DNA of 36,521 nucleotides from Pelagophyceae sp. CCMP2097 (GCA_026770575.1 MU657194.1:147849-184369), one strand, 5' to 3'. Shown: positions 20,901-31,026, numbered from the stretch's first letter. Program-made: numbers and translations. Notes: generated by a model from the sequence alone, not told the origin.

Positions 20901-23900
20901 GAGGCCGACGAGCCAATTCGCTTCGCCAAAGTCGTTGGCGCAAAAGGCGCCGTGCATTTCAAAGACGAGTCAACAATTTATCTCGCCACGACTCTCCGGC
21001 CAGAGCTCGGCGCCGCCGCCGGCGCGGTCAAGGTCGTCCCGCTCTGCCTCGTTGAAGGGGCCTACGTCCTCGAAGCCTTTGACCTCCTCGGCGAGGGCTT
21101 TTGGGGTATCGACATTTCCGTCAACGTCTACTCGACGCCCTCGACATTCACAAAGCACGCTTTAGCGCCCTGGGGCGGCGACCGCAGTTCTCCGCTCGCG
21201 TTTACCGTCGAGAATCAGCCGCAAGAGCAGAAGCACTTTTTTGAAGGCAACGAGGCGCTGGATGGCGGCGGCGGCGGTGTGTTTTGGGCCGAAGTCACCC
21301 AACCCGCCGGCCTCGGCCAAGTACTCGCCGGCCTCTCGCAAAGCGCCAATGCTGCCGCCTTCGGGCCCAACGCCGCGTCGGCGCCGGCGAAGCTCGTCGT
21401 CGACGCGTTTGCGGGAGACGACGACGCCGCGGTCAACGGCACTCACTTCCTAGACGTGGCCCTCGTCGACGCCTACGGCCACGTCGTCGTTACGGACGAG
21501 CTCACCGTCGTCGTGGCGTCGGTGCCGACGCCGCCTCGCATTTTGTCGAAAGGCCGGGTCCGCTTCGAAGACTACGTACTCAGACCCGCAGCCGAGGGCG
21601 ACGCCTGGGCAAACGTCGTCGTCAAGTCGCCGTTGCTGGGCCTGGAAACGTTCCCCGCGGCCGTATCATGCGCGCCGGTGCACGCGCGGCGCGGCGACGC
21701 GTGCGTTGAATGCTTAGCGGGCGAGTTTTGGACCCGCGACGCTGCTGGCGAAGGTCATTGCCACAACTGCGAGGCGGGCATGGACTGCGAAGGGCAGGAC
21801 CGCGTCCTTTCAAGAGTAAGAGCAAAGGCCGGGTGGTGGCGGCCCGACGAGACTTCTCGGAGATTCTTCCAATGCCCGTTCGGCGGCCGAGGCTGCAGAG
21901 CCGGCGGCGGGTACGGCGACGAGGCCTGCTTCGACGGCTACCGCGGGCCCGCGTGCGGCGTCTGCGTCCGGCCGCAGTATTTTCATGATCGGACGATTCA
22001 AGGGTGCGCAAAGTGCAGAGGTATGGGTCCGCGGTACATTGCTTGGCTCGGAGGCCTCTCCTTCTCTTTGGTATGCTTCATCGCCGCGGCGGCGTGGCTC
22101 CGGCGCGACTTTCGACGCGGCGGCAAATGGTCCTCGCGTTGCGGCGCCGATATGCTGAAACGAAGTAAATGGGTGGATCGATGCAAGGTCCTTTGCGCAG
22201 ACGTTCAAATCATCGCTTCTTTATCAAACACTTTGGGCATCGGCTTCCCGCAACCGTTCAGGCAGCTGGCCAACCTGGTGGCCTTGCTCACCGTCGACAT
22301 GTCGTACCTCCATTTACCGCTCAACTGCTTCTTCAGGTTTGACCTCTACTCGAGGGTCTTCGCGGTCACTTTAGGACCCTTCTTCGCAGTCGTCCTCATC
22401 CTCCAACGCGGCGCTCGAGGCGAGCGCGGCGACGCACGAACACGGCGGTTCGCGCACCACGCTCGATTGGCGTTTTGGGTCACGTTCCTTTTATACGCAG
22501 AGTCGTCGGAAGCTTCCTTTGCAGTCTTCCGCTTCAAGCATTTCGGCAGCGCCGGCTGCCACCTCTCGGCGGACACGAGCCTGAGGTGCTTCACGCGGAG
22601 GCACAAGGCGGTTATGATCTACGCGGCTGTGATGATCTTCATCATCCCAGCAGGAGTCCCTCTCGCATTCTTCATCCTCCTATCGAGGTCGCGCCACACC
22701 ATCTCCGCCGCATCCTCGTCGCCTCTACGGCCTCTATTTAAGAGGTATCGGCCGGAAGCCTATCTGTTTGAAGTGTTCGAGTGCCTGAGAAGGGTCTTCA
22801 CCATCTCCGTCCTCAGCTTCTTCGGCCCACCCAGATTCGTCGCCGTCCTCGGCGTCGCCGTCTCCGTCTGCTTTGCGATCCTGCACAGGGACGTGATGCC
22901 TTTTGTCGACGCTGGGACAAACTTCCTCTGCGTCATTTCCAAGTGGGCCGTCGTCGCCGTCTTCTACTGTATGCTCATCGCGGTATCGCACCCGATCGGC
23001 TACGAAGACCAAGGCCTCGGCTACGCAATGATGACGTTCGTCGCCTTTGCCGCGCTGGTCTCCGCCGCGGTTGGGCTGCGAGACACTCGCAGGGCGCAGG
23101 AAACGGAGCTGAAAGCACGTGAGTTGGAATTTATTATCGCAGAGTCCGTGCCCAGCGCGCCGGAGACTGTGGACGCTCTACGCGCATCGACGCCGCGCGG
23201 GGCGAGGACGCTGCGCAGCGAAATTAAGCTGCTTGCGGCGATGGAAGCAGAAGACGCTCGAAGCGACGATTTTGCTCCTTCCGGCGTCGCCCTCGCAGAG
23301 GCGCGGCGGCCGACCTTTGGCGAGGGCGGCGCGCTTTCGATGCACGCCGCGTCGTTGCACGGGTCGATGCACGCGTCGGTGCACAGCAAAGGCCACCCTC
23401 CGCATTATCGCCGCTGCAGGTCTTCCTTCGACGCGCAGTCGTACCCGTGCTTCGTCGTGCCCGTGTCCGCTTTCGCGAGAATGGACACTTTGTGCTCGCA
23501 CGAGGATGCATTAGCCCGAGACGTATTAGCAGTTTTGACGCCCGAGTCTCGCGCCCCGAACCGCGCGCACTCGTTTTTCATCTCGCAGAATTGGGAATCG
23601 CCAAGCCAGCCGGACAACGCCTGCTGCACCAAACTGAAATGGCTCCGCAACCTCCGGAAGCATCTGCAGATCCCCGAAGCCTTTGCCGAAGTCTGGGTCT
23701 GGATCGACGTCTGTTCGGTACCGCAGAGAGACCTCCGCCTCCAGCGCAGCGCTTTAAGATCGTTGTGCTACTACTCGCAGCTCTGTTCTCGCTTTTTGCC
23801 AATCGTGCGCGACGCCGACGCTTGGCGAGAGCTGTACGGCGACGATGTTTCCGCGGGCCCCGCGGGCAGGCGCGGCACTCTGGGAGTCTACCTGAGCAGA

Positions 23901-24443
23901 GGATGGTGCCGCGTCGAGCTCATGGCCGGTCTGGCGCCGAAGCGGCTGCCTTCGGGCGCGTGGCAGCCGGGGCCTCGCAACCTGCGTTTTTATTACCACC
24001 ACGAACCCAACTGCGCGGGCGTCGGCCCTTTGCTGACGACAAGAATGCTGCGCAACCCCTTGGAGGGCGACTTTACCTCGGAGGGCGACCGTATGGCTTT
24101 GGTTCCGGTGGTATCGGACATCGCGTGGAGGTACAAGGTCTACGAAGCCTCCGGAGCAGACGAGTGGGATTCTACGATCGATGTCCGAGCACGACCGGCG
24201 TGGTTCGACACCGTCCGCCTCCCGGGCGCGCCGCGCGGTTCGCTGCGAGATATGACGCCGTTGCGAAGCACGCTCTTCCCAAACGCCCAGAGGTCCCCCA
24301 GAACCGCGTGGCGCACCTTCCCCGAACTCCGCGGCGGCCTGCACCGCGTACACGCCGCCGAAATCCAAGAGGCCAAGGGCGACCGGCCAAGGCGGCAGAC
24401 GGCGCCTTTGAACTCCCGGCAGTACCGGCATACCGTAGGATAA
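17964..24443 (+). CDS. Receptor-like protein: signal peptide, beta-helix ectodomain, Cys-rich stalk, multi-TM region, cytosolic W-x-D-x-x-S-x-P-Q domain
   Basis: Exons 17964-18288, 18366-18592 and 18747-24443, 2082 aa. Exon 3 is a single 5.7-kb open frame. The signal peptide ends near AAAAEPEK. Residues 40-1150 are beta-helix/Pmp-type repeats rich in GGA(I/V) and FxxN motifs (RSGGALAFVDVED, NGDGGAVWASG), as in extracellular adhesins. A Cys-rich, ephrin-receptor-like stalk (CVECLAGEFW ... CFDGYRGPACGVC) spans about 1165-1275. Six to eight membrane helices follow (1279-1632, for example GLSFSLVCFIAAAAWL and LGVAVSVCFAIL). The cytosolic tail contains a His-rich linker and, at about 1795-1985, a domain starting FFISQNWES with EVWVWIDVCSVPQ and LSRGWCRVELMAGL. 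The first intron (GTCTGA...GGAG) is the weakest point; otherwise a one-base gap near 18300 must be assumed. Function is unknown; a surface sensor or adhesin is plausible. Confidence 0.8.
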
Positions 24444-24450
24444 CCCTTTA

Positions 24451-26045
24451 CTAGCGCGCCGCGCTGCGCGGGACGTCGGCGGCGCGCGGCGCGCCGTCTT
24501 GTTGAAATTTGGAAGCGTCGGCAGCGAGACTCCAAGGCCAGGAGGGGCGGTTGGCGGAGACCCACGTAGCGTCGCCAAAGGCGTCGCACGTCAGCGCCGC
24601 GTCCACCGTCGCCAGGCGCGGGTCGGACCGGCTGCTGCGGCTCGACCCAACGCGCCGCCGCTTTGCCTTTTCGTCGCCGTCGCGGCCGTAGTCCTCGCCC
24701 TTGTCGCCGTTCTTGTCCTCGCCGCCAGCGCCGCCCTTGAGTTCGTACCAGAGGAACTCTTGGCCGGGCCGCTGCGTGACGTACGGGTTGAGCGGGTCGA
24801 GGCCTGACGCGATGGCCGCAAAGGCTCTGGCCGACCGCGCGAGGCCGGTCTGCGGCGTTTTCGCGGCGACATCCGGGAGGTCGGCGGCGTCGTCGGCGAT
24901 GAGGCGCCGCCGCGCGTCGTCTACGTAGACCTGGAGACGACCACAGCCTGTGGACCACTCTACTACCGCTTCGGCCCGCCGCGCGTCCGCCTGGCGCGGA
25001 GATGCGCCCGCCTGCGTCTGCGCTCTTGCGTAGAGGCGCGCGCCGAGAGCGAGATGGAGCTCGGCGTCCTTTTTCGATAAATCCTGGAGCACGGGGATGT
25101 CGTCTGGATTGTTCGAGTCCGGCCGCGATTTGAGGCCAAAGGCCCTCTGCGTCTCGCGGAACCACGGCGCCCTCAAAACCTCGTCGCTGTCCTCCACACC
25201 GTACAACGCAAGAGCTTTGTCCATGGCCGCAGTCGTCGCTCTCAAAACGTCGCCGACGCGCAGGTGCGCCGCCTCGGCCGAACCGTACGCGTCGGCGGCG
25301 CCTGCGAAAGAGCCGCCGCGATCTAAAGAGTCAGCGAGGAGCTCGTAGGAAAAAGGATTGTCGCGCTCGATGGCCAGCAAAGCGTCGTCGTCCAGCAGCG
25401 CCCGCGACGTGTCCCGCGCCTACAGACCGGCGCTCGGAAGGGTGCGAGGGTGCGCTTTGAAGCGGCGTCGGTCGGAGGGAGAGCGGAGGGTGGTCGCACC
25501 GCGGCTGCAAAGTCGCCGGCGTCGAACTCGAGTCTGGCGCGCGCGAGGTACGCGCGCGGCAGGTCGGGCGAGCCGTCGTTCGCTTCCTCGAAAAGTTCCA
25601 GGGCGGCGTTGTAGTCCAACAGCGCCGCCTTACCGTCGCCCGCCGCCGAAGCGCCCTCGGCGCGCAGCTTCAGCAAGCCCGCCACCTCGTCCGCGGGTTG
25701 CCCCGACCGGCGCCACTCGGCGATGGATTGCGTCAGCAGCTGGCGCGTTCGCGGCGAAGACGGCGCGTCCTCCGCCGCCGCCAAAGCCGAACGCACGAGC
25801 TCCACGGCCGCCGCGCCCGGCGCCTCGGCAAAAGCCGCGTGCGGGGCCAGGCAGAGCTGCGCCGCAAGCAAGCCAGAGGCCGCCAGCCGCGCCAGCGGCT
25901 TCCAATACCGCGCCACGCCGGCCAGCGGCGCCCCGCCGCCCAGCGGCGCCGCGAGGCCGCGGCGGCTTTCGGATGGCCCGGGCCTCGCGCCCGAGAGCGA
26001 GGCGGCCGGGACGCACAGCAGCAAGAGGCACCGCGTCGACATCAT
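24451..26045 (-). CDS. TPR-repeat protein with bipartite (thylakoid-lumen-like) leader
   Basis: Exons 26045-25500 and 25419-24451, 80-nt intron GTGCGA...GTAG, 504 aa. The first 22 residues (MMSTRCLLLLCVPAASLSG) form a signal peptide. A basic Ala/Pro-rich stretch follows, then a second hydrophobic segment, SGLLAAQLCLAPHAAFA, ending in an AxA-type cleavage site. That is the layout expected for a secondary-plastid protein destined for the thylakoid lumen. Tetratricopeptide helices follow (ALLDYNAALELFEEAN, AYLARARLEFDAGDFAAAV, NPFSYELLADSLDRGGSFAG). The C-terminal half is less repetitive, with a Lys/Asp-rich loop. The splice exactly joins two TPR helices. The role is probably protein assembly; the partner is unknown. 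Its stop lies 7 bp from the stop of the receptor-like gene. Confidence 0.78.
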
Positions 26046-26330
26046 TGGAACCCCCGGTGAGAGCGAAAAGCCCCGCGTCTGGCGCACGGGCTGCGCGACC
26101 GTCTCGTGATCACGCGCGTGACGTCGTTCAGACCCCCGACGCCGACCAGAATGCAAGGTCAAGTGTCCTCGCGGATTGAAGTGCGTCGGACATTCTGACC
26201 TTGCACATTGATTGGAGCTCCACGGTCTCGCAGCCGGCGTCAGCGGGTGGCCGCCCCCCGCCCATCATCTCAAACGGTATGGACATCAAAACATGCTCCT
26301 CGTTAGCATATTTGCGAGGTCCCAGGGCCT
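26046..26330 (-). other. Short gap between TPR and CFAP300 genes; possible small ORF
   Basis: A 52-codon minus-strand ORF, ATG 26286 to stop at 26128, reads MSIPFEMMGGGRPPADAG and onward with mixed composition. It is not clearly a gene and may be 3' UTR of CFAP300 or promoter of the TPR gene. Nothing else is seen here. Confidence 0.2.
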
Positions 26331-27356
26331 CTACCACCAGTGTGCTTTGGCCGCGTCGAGTGACAGGATCGTCGCCGTGCGGCGCGGCGCCGGCTCCAGG
26401 AGCACGAAGCAGAACTGGGCGCGTGGATGCACTCCAACGTCGTAGCGCTGGAACGCGCGCGTCGACACGGCCACCTCGCCGTCGGCCGTTTTGCGGTAGA
26501 CGGTGACGAGGTCGCGGTACATTGCCTTGGCCGTTTGCAAGTACGGCTCGATTTGAAGGTCGTGCTGGCAGACGGCGCCGCCGACGTTCAACAACGCGAA
26601 GAGGCGGTAGAGCAGCTGCCGCCGGTCAGAAGCGCCGATTGCGGCCTCTAGAGGAGTCTCGTCGTCAAAGTCCAGGTCGTCCTCCTTCGCCGCCAGGCCT
26701 GCGTCCACCGTCGGCGAAAGGATGACCCAGCAAATAACGCACCGAGGTCCGCTTCGGCGTCGGCGGCGTAGGCGCGGAGGACGTACTTGCCTGTATAGCG
26801 GTGTCGGGCGCCTTAAGGCATTACACGAGTCGGACGCGGCGATTTGCGGAGGTCGTCGTCGGCCGGCCGGCCACCGACGTTCTTTTCTAAGCACTGCCTT
26901 ACGCCGCCGGCCTCGCCGACGACGGGGCCGCGCAGGCCGTCGAAGAGCTTCATGGAGACTTCAGTCGTTTTCAAAGCGACGACTTTGTGCAGCTCCGGCG
27001 ACGAAACAGCGCAGTGCGCGCCCACGTCGGCCAAGACGCCCGCGTCCGCAAGCAGCTCCTCGACGAGGCCCGGCGCCAGCCTACGCGCCAATTGAGCAGG
27101 GCGCGCGACGCGGCTCGTATGGACGCGGCGGGCCGCGCTCGTCGCTAAACGGGCCCGAGTAGCGGAAGCGCGCCACCTTGAGGTCGCCGAGCCCCCTGCG
27201 CTAGACGGTGGCGCGCGCGCGGCGGCACGAGCGGCCATGGTGCACGGGGGCCTACCAGCGGAGGCACCCTTCTTTGCCTTTAGCGGAGTGCAGCGACGCC
27301 GGCGCAAAGTCCATCTTGGTGAACTGGCGCCGCGGCGGCGCGTCCGAGTCGGCCAT
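26331..27356 (-). CDS. CFAP300: Cilia- and flagella-associated protein 300
   Basis: Five exons: 27356-27256, 27195-27151, 27080-26875, 26790-26743 and 26698-26331, 255 aa, close to animal CFAP300 (about 267). Introns are 60, 70, 84 and 44 nt (GTAGGC...GCAG, GTTTAG...GTAG, GTGGCC...ACAG, GTGCGT...GCAG). Matching blocks in order: MDFAPASL, CLRWGLGDLKVARFRYSGP, LVEELLADAGVLADVG, MKLFDGLRGPVV, GGVRQCLEK, and the strongest, RLFALLNVGGAVCQHDLQ, IEPYLQTAKAMYRDLVTVYR and FCFVLLEPAPRRTATIL. Known role: cytoplasmic/IFT-linked factor for assembling axonemal dynein arms. Its presence implies a motile flagellum at some life stage. The third intron donor is the least certain. ATG 27356 is the first in-frame start. 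Confidence 0.87.
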
Positions 27357-27920
27357 CCACCGACGGTCTCCGGCGGACGCCGCGGCGACCGGCGGCGGGG
27401 CGTGCAGCGGTTTGGGCCTATCGATCGGAAATTTGATTGTGTGACCTTGCTTTTTGAATCCCCTGCGCTGGGCCGCTGACCGGGGTGCAGACTACGCGAG
27501 CGAGACCTGGGGAGGTCGGCCCTTTGAAGCGGGACCATGCGTTCCGACCTCCCTGAAGCGGAAGGAACGTGTTCACGTCGCGCGTGCGACGGAAACTTGC
27601 CGAGGGAACTTGCCGTCTTGGCCCATGGGAACAGGGACCGCTCACTGTCCCGCGCCTTGAAGAGCGGGCCGCCTCGACACGATGGACGACGCGCCGGCAG
27701 TCGTGCTGAAAACACCCTGCGTGGAATCTGGAACTCGAGCCTCTGCATTTTATGCCGGCTCCGACAGAGCCCCGGACCCCATTCCGCAACTTTTGATTCT
27801 GTTACCAAGTCGACGGGCCCCGCCGACGCACCCGCGCGCCACGGATGCAACGGCCTCGAGGCGTGTCGCGTTTCCCGGGCGCCCCTGCGAGGGCCGTCTT
27901 CCCTCTGCGGTGGGCGCTCT
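27357..27920. other. Intergenic region upstream of CFAP300
   Basis: No supported gene. A long plus-strand open frame crosses it (27537-28781) but its composition is Arg/Pro/Ser-rich and it is antisense to a better supported gene. A 9-bp inverted repeat, GGAGGTCGG (near 27510) with CCGACCTCC (near 27546), could form a hairpin; its role is unknown. Confidence 0.35.
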
Positions 27921-28185
27921 TCAGCGGGCGTCGACTATGACCGGCGGCATGTTTTCGCCGGCGTGCTTTTCTTGGGCCTTGCGGGCCATGCCCTCGCGGC
28001 GCTTCTGGAGCGCGGCGTCGGGCGGGGCCAGCTCGCGGACGAGGAGGTGCGTGCGCTTCGAATTCGACCGGTGCTGGGCTTCAAAGGCCTCGACTTCACG
28101 GACCTTCTCAGTGGTCAAGTCATCAAAGGGTGCGCTCAAGCCTCCGACTCACCAGGTTGTCCATCATCGCCTCGCGATCGGCCAT
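27921..28185 (-). CDS. 72-aa basic helical protein, unknown function
   Basis: Exons 28185-28153 and 28106-27921 with a 46-nt intron (GTGAGT...TGAG). The product begins MADREAMMDNL and continues KVREVEAFEAQHRSNSKRTH, LLVRELAPPDAALQKRREGM, ARKAQEKHAGENMPPVIVDA. It is highly charged and probably helical except for the tail. It has no signal peptide, membrane segment or known motif. The donor is a perfect GTGAGT; the acceptor (ACTGAG) is weak. Evidence for a real gene is the intact frame, the mixed composition and the good donor; without an intron the first frame stops after 21 residues. It shares a 278-bp divergent upstream region with the RF1 gene. I do not recognise the family. Confidence 0.5.
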
Positions 28186-28463
28186 CGCACGCCCCCCGCC
28201 GCTTAGTCGTGCCTGCTCTCGAGTCCTCGCCCAGTTCCGCCCTTTCACTTTCCGGTCGGCCGAGGAAAGATTCGGATCGAGGTCCCGCGGCAGGTCAGCG
28301 CTCAGGCGCCCACCGCCTCGTGGGAACGAGGCGCCATATTCTCTATTGTGCGCAACGCCCGGCGCCTCGGCCCTTTGCCGCTGATGGAACACTTGAAGTC
28401 ACCGAAAGCACTTATCGCCAGAATTCGACGACTCGGAGGACTTGCACTGCGGCGTCGGGCAGC

Positions 28464-30032
28464 ATGGCGGAGGCGCGATCTACTAGGAGCCGGCTGTGCC
28501 GGCTGGTGGTGCTCCTTTCGCTGCCGCGGACGTTTGCCTTTTTGGCGCGGCCGCCGGCGCAAGCTGGGGTGGCGCTGCAGGCGCTCGACAACTTTATGGT
28601 CCGGCAACTCGAGGAGATCCGCTTCAGCTTCGACGGACTAACCGCCCGCCTCGCCGACCCGGACGTCATCGGTGCGAAGAAGCGCGCTCCCCGGGGCAAG
28701 CAAGAGACAAAGGGACGCCTCTGCCGGCCCACCGCAAAGACAAACTCTGTAGCCGACCCGCCGCAAAGACAAACTCTGTAGCGGACCCGCGCGCGCAACG
28801 GACCATCACCAAGCAGCGGTCGCAGGCGCTGCAGACGGTGCGTTGCTGCGCTTTGCCACTGGGGCCTCGACGGAAGCGCTTAGGTCGAGACGTATTCGGA
28901 GTACGAGATCTGCATCAAGGACTTAGCATCCTCCGTGGAAATGTTCCAAGAATCCGGCGACGACCCGGAGATGCGCGACCTCGCCAGAGCCGACGTGGCA
29001 TCGCTCGAGGCACAAATCACAAAGCTCGAGAAGCGGCTGACCGCGCGTACCGGCGTCCGTCGCGGCCACGGCGGCGATGAAAGCGCCTGGGGGAAGCCTT
29101 CTGATCCGTCGTACGCCCCAAAGGGTGATTTCGGAGCGCGCTTTGGACAATAGGTGCTCATGCTGCCGCAGGACCCCCTGGACGAGCGCAACGTCATGTT
29201 CGAGGTGCGCGCGGGCACGGGCGGCAGCGAGGCCGCGATCTGGTGCGGCGACCTCCTCAAGTGCTACTCGTCCTTTGCGCAGTCGCAGGGCTGGAAGACG
29301 AAACAAGTCACCGCTTCGCCCGGCGACGACGGCGGGTTCCGCGCCGTCACGCTCGAAATTTCAGGAGACGCCGTCTACTCCAAGCTCAAGTTCGAGTCCG
29401 GTGTGCACCGCGTGCAGCGCGTGCCCGCGACGGAGTCGCAGGGCCGCGTCCACACTTCCACGGCCACGATTGCCATCATGCCGCAGGTCGACGACGTCGA
29501 GGTCACAATCGACCCAAAGGACATCGACATGTCCACGGCCCGCTCCGGCGGCGCGGGAGGCGAGCCACCCGCGCCGCGAAGACTCTTGGAACTGGGGCAT
29601 TTGGCGCCGGCGGTGCTCTTAGCCCCACCCCCGCGCTGCGTAGGCCAGAATGTGAACAAGGTCGAAACGGCCTGCGACCTCTTCCACAAGCCCACGGGCA
29701 TCCGCATCTTCTGCACGCAGGAGCGGTCGCAGCTGAAGAATAAGGAGCTGGCCATGATTTTGCTGCGGTCCAAGCTATACGAATTGGAGCTCGAGAAGCG
29801 CGCGGCGGAGCAGCGCGAGACGCGCCTCATGCAGGTCGGCACCGGGTCGCGGTCCGAGAAGATCCGGACGTACAATTGGAAGGACGCGCGCGTGACGGAC
29901 CACCGCCTTGGCCAGAACTTTCCCTTGGACAAAGTCTTGGGCGGCGACCTCGACGGCATGATCAACGCCTGCATCGCCATGGACGAAAAGGAAAAGTACG
30001 AGGAGCTCTCGAAAAAGTCCATCGGCGGCTAG
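28464..30032 (+). CDS. PRFA: Organellar peptide chain release factor 1
   Basis: Exons 28464-28671, 28782-28837, 28884-29054, 29154-29559 and 29644-30032, 409 aa: about 360 of RF1 plus a leader ([21 protein letters not shown]) for import. The leader reads like a signal peptide with a phenylalanine near the cleavage site, as in heterokont plastid proteins, so a plastid location is favoured over mitochondrial. RF1 features: [20 protein letters not shown], the [12 protein letters not shown] block, [14 protein letters not shown] with the PAT tripeptide that reads UAG/UAA, and SGGAGGQNVNK with the catalytic GGQ. The GGQ codons are split by intron 4 (29560-29643), which begins GC rather than GT (GAG/GCGAGC...GTAG, phase 1). 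Intron 1 contains a 29-bp tandem duplication copying its acceptor. Confidence 0.93.
28732..28789 (+). repeat. 29-bp tandem duplication containing a splice acceptor (RF1 intron 1)
   Basis: Two copies, 28732-28760 and 28761-28789, differ at one base. Each contains ACAAACTCTGTAG, a good acceptor. The second AG (28780-28781) gives the RF1 frame. Using the first (28751-28752) keeps the phase but reads into a TAG inside the second copy. Only the second acceptor makes protein. Confidence 0.8.
29560..29643 (+). other. GC-AG intron splitting the RF1 GGQ motif
   Basis: 84 nt, starting GCGAGC after exon bases GGAG and ending CTGCGTAG. Its length is a multiple of three and it has no stop, so retention would insert 28 residues inside the catalytic loop instead of ending the protein. 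Removal reconstructs [13 protein letters not shown] exactly as in RF1 proteins. Confidence 0.85.
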
Positions 30033-30127
30033 ACGGAACCGCAAAGGCATACGAGGGCCCGGTTGTAACGCACGTTTTCACGCACGCGCGGGTGACAAGC
30101 CTCTCGCTGATGCACGACCCAATGCGG

Positions 30128-30617
30128 TCATCTCGCCTCGTCTTGGGCCGGCGGCGCGAGGTCGATGGTGAAGGCGGGCGCCGGTAGCTGGGGTTCAGTC
30201 CCGAACTTGGCGCGGTGCAGTTCAGCACAGGCGGCATGGAGCTCCGGGATCAAAAAGCAGTCGAGGTACCTTCCCTGCGCCTCGTCCCAGAAACTGAGAT
30301 CAGAGAGGGAGCAGGATATCTTGTGCCTTCTGAAGCCTGTTCCGAGTGCGACGCGCAGTGGCCGTTGCGGTAGCGCGAGCAGAGCACGGCGTGACACGTC
30401 AAGCAAACCCAGTTCTCGACCTATGCGCAGCGTCGGGCCAACGAGGAGACCACGGGGCAATGCATAACATAAGAAGAAGGGCACGCACCGTCTCGCCGCA
30501 CGCCGCACAGGGCGCCCGGAAGGCGGCGTTTCCGTCGATTGGCGCGGCCGAGATGTGCCCAAGCTCGCCCGACGATTTCGCCGCCTCGACGCGGAAGCCC
30601 TCCCCGTCTTCGGCCAT
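30128..30617 (-). CDS. UBP-type (HDAC6-like) zinc finger protein, with an apparent one-base frame break
   Basis: Exons 30617-30489 and 30420-30128, intron GTGCGT...ATAG (68 nt), about 140 aa. Zinc-finger landmarks are CAACGETVENWVCLTCHAVL, CSRYRNGHCASHSE and HKISCSLSDLSFW. These match the UBP finger order C-x2-C, C-x2-C, H-x-H, H, DLSxW, a domain that binds the free C-terminal tail of ubiquitin. The usual last pair (WCYxC) is replaced by WDEAQGRYLD, so one zinc site may be lost. Between HSE and the HKIS block (about 30335-30345) the frame shifts by one base with no usable splice sites; one missing A would restore it. After the finger come FLIPELHAACAELHRAKFG and an acidic tail. Convergent with RF1, 95 bp between stops. 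Either a sequencing error or a recent lesion. Confidence 0.6.
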
Positions 30618-31026
30618 GGCGCGAGCAACAGGACCACCAGCGTCCGGGCCGGGTCGCGATTCGCACGGTCGACGCGGCCGCCGCCTCGCGAGCTCGGGAA
30701 GTTCTGCAGGCTTCGCCGAAGTTTGCATCCGAGAGAGAGTATCGGTTGGACAGGTAGGACTTTCTATACAATGTTGTACAAGTACTAGTAGCGTTCTGCG
30801 CAATCGCAGCCGGCGATACGGCATTACGCACCTCTTCGGACGTTTCGCTGAAATGGATGCATTCTCGCAAATCGCAATTGGCAAATCGTCGAATCATCGC
30901 GCGCTTTTGCGAAGCATCGCCTGTTTCGCGAAGCATCGCACGTGCGACTCGCAACGTCGACACACGCGGCGTGTTCTAAGTTGACAAACAGCAGGCACGC
31001 GCTAGGTTGATAACCCCCTTTTTGCC
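30618..31026. promoter_or_regulatory. Divergent intergenic region with GCGAAGCATCGC direct repeat
   Basis: This 409-bp region between divergent starts is AT-richer than its flanks. GCGAAGCATCGC occurs at 30909-30920 and 30928-30939, 19 bp apart, next to the related word GAATCATCGC at 30890-30899. Similar short words (AAGTTGACAA and AGGTTGATAA) occur just before the downstream ATG. They could be regulatory sites; nothing coding is seen. Confidence 0.35.

Noticed and set aside
26128..26286. 52-codon minus-strand ORF
   Set aside because: Too short, no motif, sits in the CFAP300 3' flank; mentioned only as a possibility.
27537..28781. 414-codon plus-strand ORF
   Set aside because: Low-complexity Arg/Pro/Ser-rich translation without an ATG at its start, antisense to the 72-aa gene. 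Its only real content is the first exon of RF1, which has its own ATG at 28464.
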